Positions 21,655 through 30,800 of a stretch of 64,000 bases of DNA are shown in pieces (positions within the stretch are counted from its first letter, which is position 1; every line of letters begins with the position of its first letter). The DNA is from Serripes groenlandicus. Lineage: Eukaryota; Mollusca; Bivalvia; Cardiida; Cardiidae. Made by a program: the position numbers and the translations under genes. The stretch spans positions 11,473,933 to 11,537,932 of the forward strand of contig JASEVX010000010.1 of NCBI GenBank assembly GCA_031761405.1. The letters are read 5' to 3'. Below the pieces are notes generated by a model. The model had not been told where the DNA came from. It made no database searches and worked only from the letters and a program-made list of their open reading frames with translations.

Positions 21655-21847
21655 TCGACATGTAGACACCTTTGCAGCAGACAACTTTAGAAAACATTTT
21701 TGAAATACGAGCAATTTCTGCTTTTGCGACAATGCTTTCAATTATATTCAATAATTATACTTCCCTTTATAGTGAGTTTTCATATTTGTGTGGGTATGAT
21801 TTTAAAGCCGTCTGCCGCAGATTTGTTGTACGTGGGAAAGGGTTAAA
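21655..21847. mobile_element. TTAA MITE family B, left end degraded
   Basis: 'tttgcagcagacaactttag', 'gccgtctgccgcagatttgt', ending GTACGTGGGAAAGGG|TTAA. Confidence 0.65.
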
Positions 21848-21919
21848 TAAAATAAGTAATCACTATTGTATCTGTAAACAGCTACAATGTACGTAATGAA
21901 TGAATCGTAAAGATCTAGT

Positions 21920-22010
21920 CACGACCGTCTCCATGGTTAAACGGTTATAGCGTCTACCTTTGGGGCGGGATACCAGGGTTCGAATACCGGGCAGGGCATA
22001 CTTAAACAAA
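21920..22010 (+). repeat. tRNA-like SINE head
   Basis: 'catggttaaacggttatagc' (A-box-like) and 'ccagggttcgaataccgggc' (B box), then 'agggcatacttaaac'. Confidence 0.6.
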
Positions 22011-22025
22011 AGCGCCAGCCAACGC

Positions 22026-22627
22026 TCGTCTGTTTTTTTCTTTAATAGTCGAAAAAGGGGCATAACTGAATAATTATTAAGAGTTATGGGACTTTATTTA
22101 GACATGCGTATTGTCCCAAGGAATTTGTGTACCAAGTTTCATTCGAAAATATTGAACATTTCTTGAGTTACTGGCAAGCTTAAAACTTTTTGTATGAATT
22201 AGGCAAGGTTAATGATGTTGTCCAAAAAATTCCAAGTCGAAAAGGGGGCATAACTGAAAAATTATTCAGCCAGTTATGTAACTTGATACATACATGCGTA
22301 TTGTTTCTAAGAACATTTGTACCAAATTGTATAAGCAATGTTAAAGTTTTTGTATGAATTTCCAAGTATAAAAAGGGGCATAACTGAATAATTATTTAAG
22401 CCAGGGTTATGTGACTTGGTGGTACATACATGCGTATTGTCTCTAGGAAGATGTGTGCCATGTTTTTTTTTAAACATGTGGAAGATTTTTTGTTGTTTAC
22501 AGCAAGTTGAAATTTTGGGACGACAATGCGCAGACGATGCTGATACCGACGATGATTCCGATGACGACGCCAAGGATATCACAATAACCCGATTCTTTTT
22601 CTTAGAAAAGCCGACGAGCTGAAAATG
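22026..22627 (+). mobile_element. HINE-like element, subtype D (three internal repeats, 3' hairpin)
   Basis: About 150-bp units beginning 'ggggcataactgaataatta' recur at about 22056, 22236 and 22375. Then come a GAC-rich microsatellite (cgacgatgattccgatgacg), 'gatatcacaataacccg', a hairpin (attctttttc/gaaaagcc) and GAGCTGAAAA. The 3' plan matches the elements at 28994, 38807 and 51058. The 5' end is not resolved. Confidence 0.5.
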
Positions 22628-22664
22628 ACTTCTCTAGTTGATGCTCGGGGTTTTTCGGGTATAA

Positions 22665-22738
22665 GATAACGACTGAAGTAATGGTATTTTACCAAGAAAC
22701 ACCATGCTATAACTGAAATACTATTGAAAATGGCGGGA
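22665..22738 (+). repeat. SINE tail remnant
   Basis: 'accaagaaacaccatgctat' and 'aactgaaatactattgaaaa' match the common SINE 3' body. Confidence 0.5.
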
Positions 22739-23212
22739 AGATCTATTCACTAGCACTACTATCAGTCAGAAATCAAGCTACACTGAACATATTGTTTTCG
22801 TGAATTTATTTAAAAATAGTAAACTTTCAACAACAAAATATTCTACAAAAATAGATAAAATCAGAACATGCATATTAAAGGTGTCGCAGTCTAGATGGAT
22901 ATCATTATTTTGAAATGTTAAAACCTCTGCACATATTGCTAATAGTGACAACAAAGTAAGTACTAAATAGTTCAAAACTATTTTGGCAGTAAATGTTGAA
23001 AACCAGTCAATCGAAAGTCAATGAATATGTTTTAAATTTAACTTACTGGGTACGTCTACAGATGTTTATTGTACTCAAAACTGAAATTATTATTCTTATC
23101 TATTAGAATATTTCGAGACAACTTTAGAACAGTTTTTTAAAACTTTAACTATGCTATATCTATAATCTGGAGTTCAGCACCTTTAACATATTCGGATTGA
23201 CTTGTGGGAAAC
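22739..23212. other. AT-rich; possible MITE with ttaaaggtg ends (22876-23188)
   Basis: 'ttaaaggtgtcgcagtctag' at 22876 and, inverted, 'gagttcagcacctttaa' ending about 23187 could be decayed terminal repeats. No gene was found. Confidence 0.35.
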
Positions 23213-23440
23213 TTAACCCTTTCCCACATGTATACTACAATTCTGCAGCAGACGACTTTAAACATGTTTTGCCAAAAAATACAGAATCACTATAATTGAA
23301 TAGATAACCTATGACTTAAAGTGGAAAACATTGTGGCAAAAAGAAAAATTGCTCGTTTTGAGCACTTTTGTCACTATGTTTTTAAAAAAGCCATCTGCTG
23401 CACAGGCGTCAGAAAGCGTCTATATGAGGGAAAGGGTTAA
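23213..23440. mobile_element. TTAA MITE family B, full length
   Basis: TTAA|CCCTTTCCCACATGTATA ... TATATGAGGGAAAGGG|TTAA. The right half of the central palindrome is deleted. Confidence 0.85.
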
Positions 23441-23595
23441 CCCGTTTCAAGACATTTAGTAAAATATATGGAAAATCTCTATAAATGATGGTATAATTTA
23501 CTGAAAATAGAGTAGTTTGTCCTTTTGTCACACTGTTTTCAAGAGTTGTCTGCTGCAGATACGTCAGAAAGCGTCTATATGTGGGAACGGGATAA
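23437..23595. mobile_element. TTAA MITE family B sharing a TTAA with the previous copy
   Basis: TTAA|CCCGTTTCAAGACATTTA ... TATATGTGGGAACGGG|ATAA. It is directly abutted to 23213-23440. Confidence 0.7.
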
Positions 23596-23864
23596 GTGTT
23601 ACTTTCGAACTGCCACACTTATATTTCAGCCAGTTGAGCCACTGAAAAACTGACCTTTGGATATTTTAGAATCCGTGATGATTAAGAATAATTTGGATAT
23701 TGGGACGACCTCGTTTACATATATCTCGCTGAATTGCTTCACCATTTTTGTTTAACTGGTTCTTTTAAACGGAAAGCGTAGCTTTTGTTAAACATACATG
23801 TAATGATACAATATTACACAGCTTAAATGTGCAAGCTGATCCTGGTATACACTGAAATCACAAA
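23596..23864. other. No gene recognised
   Basis: Spacer without a supported ORF. Confidence 0.45.
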
Positions 23865-24139
23865 TGAGCCGTCCCGCAAGAAAACCAACAATATGGCCTC
23901 CGCGTAATGTATCGACCCAGATCAAACAGCGCAGTCCGCACATACTGATCTGGGCAGACACATAACGTCTTAGGTGGGGGGGGGGGGGGGGGGGGGGGGG
24001 GAATAGAGTAATGTTGCCTGAAACAGAAAATCCACAGGACGCGAAAAGTGTCTATCACGGTAAGCCTGCGCGGCATGCTTTGCATAGGGGTTATCCGGGT
24101 CGATACTTTACAATGTTGGTTTTCTCGCGGGAAGGCTCA
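23865..24139. mobile_element. Palindromic MITE family A, copy 6, with a 26-G run
   Basis: tgagccgtcccgcaagaaaa ... ttctcgcgggaaggctca. The family 'taggggg' motif has expanded to an uninterrupted G26 tract at 23976-24001. Confidence 0.8.
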
Positions 24140-24353
24140 AATATTTAATTGGATAAGACTTGGTACAAGGAATTACAAATGGCTTATATGAAAACACGGT
24201 GTGCGCCATGTCAAAAGTTATGGCCAATCTTAAAGTTTTGAATCGTAGGTCAAAATGTCAATGCTATGATCACAGCATCAAACATTTTGGTAAAAGGAAT
24301 ACACCGCTCCCTCAGTGCAACATGGTGCAACTCAAAACATGGTCGAAATTAAG

Positions 24354-24529
24354 TTAACCCTTTCTCACATACAGCAAATCTGCAGCAGACAACTTTGAAA
24401 ATGGCTACTCAAAAATATGGAAAATCTCTATATGTGTAGGTTTTGAGCAATTTATCCTTTTTCCAAATGTTTTCAAAAGTCGTCTGCTGCAGATGCGTCA
24501 ACATGCGTCTATAGGTGGGAAAGGGTTAA
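24354..24529. mobile_element. TTAA MITE family B (176 bp, internal deletion)
   Basis: TTAA|CCCTTTCTCACATACAGC ... CTATAGGTGGGAAAGGG|TTAA. Confidence 0.8.
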
Positions 24530-24607
24530 TTTACTAATTTTGCACTCGGGGATTATACATGCTATATATGAAACCCTGTATGCTGCAATTCAAAAACTAT
24601 ATAGAAT

Positions 24608-24840
24608 GCTAACCATTTCCTTTATATAGACAAGGTTTAGCGTTTCTGCAGGAAACAGCTTTTGAAAATAATGGGGCAAAAGGAGAAATTGCTCATAATT
24701 AGCAATTTCTTGTTTTGCTACATTGTTTTTAATTCTATTCAATAACTATAATTTTATTTGTACAGCTTTTCCATATTTCTGCTTAGATATATTCAAAGTT
24801 TCAAACCCATCTGCTACAGATGTGTTGTATGTTAGAAGGT
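24608..24840. mobile_element. TTAA MITE family B, degenerate
   Basis: 'ctaaccatttcctttatata' start, centre 'gagaaattgctcataattag', end 'gttgtatgttagaagg'. The last ~55 bp are repeated at 24842-24900. Confidence 0.6.
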
Positions 24841-25480
24841 GGTCTGCTTAGATATAGTCAAACCCATTTACTACAGATGTGTTGTATGTTGGAGAGAGGC
24901 GTTAAAGTTTACAGGGAAAACTCTTTCATCTACATTTACATACCCTTGAATCTAGATTCTAGCAAGAGTGTAGATCTACGTCTCTGATTCTAGAGACATA
25001 ATGAGCAATTACCATAAACCTAGCAAGGCTAGCATTATGAGTTTGAGGGTAAACTAGATTCTGACATGCCACAAAAAGTCATATTCTCTGTTTCTGATAA
25101 TCATTAAAACATTTAGCATGATTGAAAACGTATTATACATAACCATGTCATGGATGGGATATAAATCATAAAAACAAAAGCACACATGTACCGGAGAACT
25201 TGTAAAAGGCCTTCCTTCGGCCATTTATAACATAACGAAATTAAAAGTTTGTAGAAAACTGAATAAATAAGCATGCACTAACCAAATCTAAGTAAAACAG
25301 TTCACTTAAAATGTTAAATTGAAAAAAATATTCTAAAAACATTATTTAGGTCATATCAAGGGAAAACCAACAATTGCGACTTTGGAATCAGTTTAGATCC
25401 AAATGAGACCGATGCGCATATTAATATGGTTCTACACTAGTGGCCATCTTTGAGTCAGAAAACGTCTATATGAGCCAGTC
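24841..25480. other. No gene recognised
   Basis: AT-rich. A short inverted/direct motif 'agattctagcaag'/'gattctagag' occurs near 24955-25000. Nothing codes. Confidence 0.45.
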
Positions 25481-25482
25481 AT

Positions 25483-25653
25483 GGGAAAAGGTACAAGTTG
25501 GCTTTTGAGAACAGTGTAGAACCAGATCTACACTATTCCCATATTACTAAAATCAGTTTGTTAGAAGCTTAATATGTCAACTTGTGCAGGCTCTGATAAG
25601 ACTGATCTGAACCTACACTATTCAGAAAGACCAGATTGTACCATTTCCAATAG
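25483..25653. mobile_element. Family D palindromic MITE
   Basis: The left end is 'gggaaaaggtacaagttggc' and the right end 'agaaagaccagattgtacca' + 'ttttcc'-type complement. The inner 'ctacactattc' pairs with 'gaacagtgtag'. It resembles 28400-28618 and 37485-37535. Confidence 0.55.
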
Positions 25654-25729
25654 ATTGCCACATATATTTTGTAAATTGATCTAATGATAATTGCTGTCAA
25701 AAACCCTGAAGATCAGTTTTCTTGTTATT

Positions 25730-25892
25730 TTGATGCACCTACTGCAGACGAATTTTCAACAACATTGTGGCAAAGCAAAATATTGCTCATGATAAAAACG
25801 CAATGTTTATTTAATAAGTTTACAATTATTTATAGATGATTTTCATATAATTCGCCTTGATTATTTACTTTAGATTTGTTGTATGTGGGAAA
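25730..25892. mobile_element. TTAA MITE family B, fragment
   Basis: 'cacctactgcagacgaattt', 'caacattgtggcaaagcaaa' and 'ttgttgtatgtgggaaaggg'. Confidence 0.5.
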
Positions 25893-26069
25893 GGGCCATA
25901 AACTAATAATAAAAGTACCTTACTGTTACATTATACACCCATGAAAGGGCTAGAACTAGTGTTGGGCCATCAGTTCCAGTTTTACATTTCGTTTATCGAC
26001 AACTTGATGCATATCCGATCAACTTTCGATTATAATTTCAACACTAGCTAGAACTACTGCATGTCTGCG

Positions 26070-26850
26070 TAATCATGATCTTGCTTAAACTCACACTTGG
26101 TCAATATTGTCCATAAAGGTGTTCACCAAATTTAGCAAAGATCTCACAAATAAAAAGACCAAATTTCTCGAATATCTGAGATGATATTGCTTAAAATCAT
26201 ACTGGGTCAAGATATTTTGTCCAAATTTAGCCAAGATTTCGAAGTGAAAGGGACCAGAATGTTATAGTATCTGTAGTGATCTTGCTAAGTAACACACTGG
26301 ATAATGATTCTTTTTGTCCACAAAGATAGTGATAAAATTCAGCAAAGATTTCAAAATGAAACGGATCAGAATGTTATAGTATCTGTAGTGATCTTGCGTA
26401 GTAAATAGTAACACACTGGGTTATGATATTTTGTCCAAAAAGATGGTGATCAAGTCTGACAATGATTTCTAAAAGAAAGGGATCAACATTTTTGAGTATC
26501 TGTGGTGATCATGCTTAAAAACATACTGGGCCATGATACTTTACCCTTAAAAGTTGGAGACTAAATTAAGCAAACATCTCATAAATAAAAGGACCAGAAC
26601 CCTGGATTCCATGAGGTTGCTTTCCTTGAACTCACATTGGGCCAATATATTTTAACCATAAAGGTACCGGCCAAATTAAGTATAGCTCTCAAAAATAGCA
26701 GGATAAGAACCCTAGAGAGTCTGAGGTTACCTTGCTGGAAATAAAACTTGGACAAAACTGTTCTGATAATCCTTGTGACTATGTTTGGTGAAGGTTGGTC
26801 AGGGATTGCTCAAATGAGAGAGCGAATAAAGCAGACGCTCTCTGACAACT
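26070..26850. repeat. Degenerate ~110-120-bp tandem repeat, ~6 units
   Basis: The motif series 'gatcttgcttaaactcacac', 'tgggtcaatattgtccataa' and 'aaatttagcaaagatctcac' recurs near 26075, 26180, 26275, 26390, 26505, 26610 and 26705. It may be the core of an old HINE-like element, but no termini were recognised. Confidence 0.6.
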
Positions 26851-27046
26851 TATTTGGTGAAGATTGGATTCCATTATAGAACAGAGAAACGTTTTTGATG
26901 GAAAATACTACCACCTGCCTTAAGTGTTCCCTTACATATAGTAAAGAACATTATCCTACCTCACTTGACTTTGTAATGTTAAATTCTCATATACTCATCA
27001 TGGGCAATTTCTTACTGTTTCATGGTAACAGTACGTTTTTTACCAA

Positions 27047-27163
27047 AACAGTATACTGTTACATGGCACGCACGTCTAAAATGTTGGTCATGCACATGCA
27101 TGACGTCATTTAAAACAATAACGTAACCGTTTAGACGCGCGTGCCATGTAACAGTATACTGTT
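27047..27163. mobile_element. 117-bp palindromic MITE (34-bp arms)
   Basis: The arm aacagtatactgttacatgg + cacgcacgtctaaa pairs with the right arm ending ccatgtaacagtatactgtt. The terminal aacagtatactgtt is itself a 14-bp perfect palindrome. Confidence 0.8.
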
Positions 27164-27279
27164 AACCAGTATATTCATAAGTGACAGTTATATTGTAGTA
27201 GATCTACCCATGTTCACCTCCCATACAAAAGTACATAAAAAATTGAATAAACTTGTAATTGTGTTTGTTATAATAAAAT

Positions 27280-27408
27280 AAATATTGCCTGGCTTCCAGT
27301 GTGACAGTACATATTGTCAACATTCGGGTAAATACTGTTAACCTCGGATAACAGTATTTTCCACATCTTGACAATATGACCTGTCACACTGGAAGCCAGG
27401 CAATATTT
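27280..27408. mobile_element. 129-bp palindromic MITE (~40-bp arms)
   Basis: aaatattgcctggcttccag + tgtgacag pairs with ctgtcacactggaagccagg + caatattt. A secondary pairing gacaatat / atattgtc lies inside. Confidence 0.85.
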
Positions 27409-27438
27409 ATATTACATGTCCCGCTGAAGACAGGCATA

Positions 27439-27667
27439 TTAACCCTTTCCCACATACAACAAACAAATCTGCAGCAGAAGACTTACAAAGCATAGATCTA
27501 GGCAAAGATGTTGAAAATCTCTTTAAATGAAAGGATTATTTTTGAATAAAGTTGAAATGATTGTGACAAATGGTGAAATTGCTCATTATGAACAATTTCT
27601 CCTTTTCCCACAATGTTTCCAAAAGTTGTCCGCCGCAGAAGTGTCAAGATGAGTCTGTATGTGGGAC
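27439..27667. mobile_element. TTAA MITE family B in the 3' flank of the host gene
   Basis: TTAA|CCCTTTCCCACATACAAC ... 'gtctgtatgtgggacag'. It lies about 125 bp downstream of the stop codon of the six-exon gene (minus strand), so it could be in the 3' UTR or just beyond. Confidence 0.7.
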
Positions 27668-27791
27668 AGTCAAATTAAAATATTGAAGCACAGTTTACTC
27701 AAAACTTTAAAGTCCTTTATAAACCTCATTGAAATGTCTTTCGTCTTGTACAGGGGTAAGCTTGACATCTTCTGCAATACCAGTAATTACT

Positions 27792-27871
27792 TCAGTACAG
27801 GAGTAGTTCATCTTTATACATCTCTGTCCTGTCCTTTTCAGCTCTCACCATCTCTTTGACCACATCTATCT
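27792..27871 (-). CDS. Exon 6 (last coding exon)
   Basis: The acceptor GGTCAATTTCAG|AGATAG starts this exon. Two bases complete the split codon from exon 5, followed by IDVVKEMVRAEKDRTEMYKD, five more residues and a TGA stop. The charged helical C-terminus fits the character of exon 5. The stop being in frame after five matching phases supports the join. An intervening exon of length divisible by three between 27871 and 37681 cannot be excluded. Confidence 0.65.
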
Positions 27872-30800
27872 CTGAAATTGACCAATTTATGAGTTAGGTT
27901 GAAGAATGTTATACCACCAAGTGATGTAATTGCTCAAAACAACAGATCAGTCTAATAAGGATCTGTAGTGGTTGCTGATAAGGATCTGTAGTGGTTGCTA
28001 ATAAGGATCTGTAGTGGTTGCTAATAAGGATCTGTAGTGGTTGCTAATAAGTCACAGAACCTTCCAAGGGGCTTCTAGAATTACTAACAGTTTCTACTTA
28101 AAACAAGTGTGCGCAAGTGAATGCTAAGCCAGAGTTATGTGGCTTGGTATAGACACGCATATTGTGCCTAGGAACATGTGTACCAAGTTTCATATGAAAA
28201 TGTTGAATGGTGTTTGAGTTATGAGGTAAGGTTAAAGTTTTGTGATGACATAGACGACGCTGACGACGCCAAGGGTATCACAATTAAATGAGTGAATACC
28301 AGATTTTTTTCTTCGAAAAACAGATGAGCTTAAAAAAATGATGGATAGACAGCCATCTCCTCTTCTGTTAGTTTCCTAATAGTAAATGAACCCTTACGTG
28401 GGAAAAGGTACATGTTGACTTTTATGAATAGTGTTGATCCAGATCATCTATTTGTCTCTGCACAACCTAAGCAAGATCTACAATGTTCAAAAATTACTTA
28501 CATAATAAATTTAGAAGCTTCTGTCAACCTGTGTAGATTCTGATAAGGCAAGAGAATAGGAAAATGCTGATCAGAACCTACACATTTCAGAAATGCCAAC
28601 TCCTACCCTTTTACATGAACAGTTTCATTTATTTTCTATTTTATTGCCTGAAGGTAGTACAATATCGGTCAACTGACAGCTTCTGTCAACCTGTGTAGAT
28701 TCTGATAAGGCAAGAGAATAGGAAAATGCTGATCAGAACCTACACATTTCAGAAATGCCAACTCCTACCCTTTTACATGAACAGTTTCATTTATTTTCTA
28801 TTTTATTGCCTGAAGGTAGTACAATATCGGTCAACTGACATGATCAATTAATAATCCTGAATGTTCTGCGTTATTTCTGTTATTTCCGTAGGCTTTTGTG
28901 AACAGCATCTGCATTTTAATAAAAATCAACACTTTAACCCTTTCCCACATACGACAATTCTGCAGCAGACAACTTTGAACATATTTTGTCAAACAAGAGG
29001 GCCATGATGGCCCTGGATCGCTCACCTGATATATATTTTTTTTTCACTTTAGCCATATAAGCCCCGCCCCCTGGCGGCCATAATTTATGACCAATCAACT
29101 TGGCGTGAAGGAATCTGATAGAGGGTCACCCTAGGAACATTTCTACAAAATTATTTGAAAATCGTCCTGACACTTTCGGAGAAGAAGATTTTTTTGAGTT
29201 TTCACTATAGCCATATAAGGCAAAATAGCCCCGCCCCCCTGGTGCCCATGTTTTTCGACCAATCAACATGGCTTGAAGGAATCTGATAAGAGGTTCATCC
29301 ACGGAACATTTCTACAAAATTATTTGAAAATCGGACGGACACTTTCGGAGAAGAAGATTTTTTTTTAAGTTTTCACTACAGCTATATATAGTCCAAGAGA
29401 CAGCAGGGTTTTATTTAACCGAGAAGGTCCAAAAGGTCTGTGGGTATTTTTGGATACCCTAGTATGTGTAGTTTATGGAATGAGGAGTCTTAGTTGCCAT
29501 CTCTATTCCGATTTTTTTTTATTTTGATGTTTCCGATGGTACCTTGAAAATTTACCGATTCCAAAAATTGGGGGTAGGGGAAACCGAAATGAGTGTAGCT
29601 CAGTCAATATCCAACACAAAGTAACAAATTATAGCTTATATGAAAGGTATACAACCCTTCTACCTAATGAATTCAGATATGCAAATTTTAAATCTCTAAT
29701 TAGGTCACAGGAGGTCAAAAGGTTAATTGTTTTGGCTGTTGCTTAAAATCTAGCATATTTTTACATCAAACTTCTCTTTAATTTTCATAAAATGCGGTTT
29801 ATAAAGATTTTTATTGCATGATTGTGTGCTTACATGAGTATAGAAGATTAAAAAATTAGACTTAGCAAGTGGTTATTAGATAACATGCATACTGACTTGT
29901 TTCATTTATATTGCGGTTTTCTTAATTTGTTCAATGTTTCCACTATCTGGGGGTAGGGGTAACGTAATGGCATGTAACTTTGTTAGTTTTTATGGTAGCT
30001 TAATAGTTTTAGTCTCAAATTAAAGGTATTAGTAAGGAGCATATAGCAAATTACTTAAACCTTTAATTAATTGAGTAATTAGATCGTCAGAGGTCAAAGG
30101 TCACAGAAACTCACCCGATTCGTAGGCTAGGGTAGCTCTCGTGCACGTATGTCTTTATAAGGGCCTGAATAGTGTCATAATTGATCTTATTAATTTCTTT
30201 TTCTAGTGCCTGTGGAAGAAGCTAAAATAATGACCACAAACGCTCGAATGGATAAATATAATCGAGGAGCCCTGTAATATATATTTTGTAAGTTAAACGG
30301 TAAGTCATCTGTTGGTTTTAGTAATTATGATTTGTGTGGAGGACTTTGTCTTATGCTAAATAACTAAAACAAAAGGCAAATTCTCTAGATATGTTTTCTA
30401 TTTTTAGAAACTTCAACTTGCTATTTGGCCATGGAAAAGTCGGTGCAGCGCATCCATTGCATTATACACGTAGGCGGTAAAACATCAGAGGCGGTGTCCA
30501 AATTTAACGATGAACTGTGGAAGACAACAAAACGAGCTGCAGACCAAAGACTGTCCAGATGGAAAGACTCTAAATATAAAACAATATGTGAAAACCTGCC
30601 AGAGATTTATGGTAATTCTGATGGATTCCATCGAAAATGCTATCGCAACTTCACTGCTATTCCAAGTGGTACTACAGCTACTACAGTTACAAAGACGACA
30701 CCCGAGTCGTCTGCGAAACCGATAACACTGTTACGGTCAGAAGTGGAGAGGGTGTCACTTGGTGGTTCAGGGATATTTGTTAATAAATGTCTGTTCTGTG

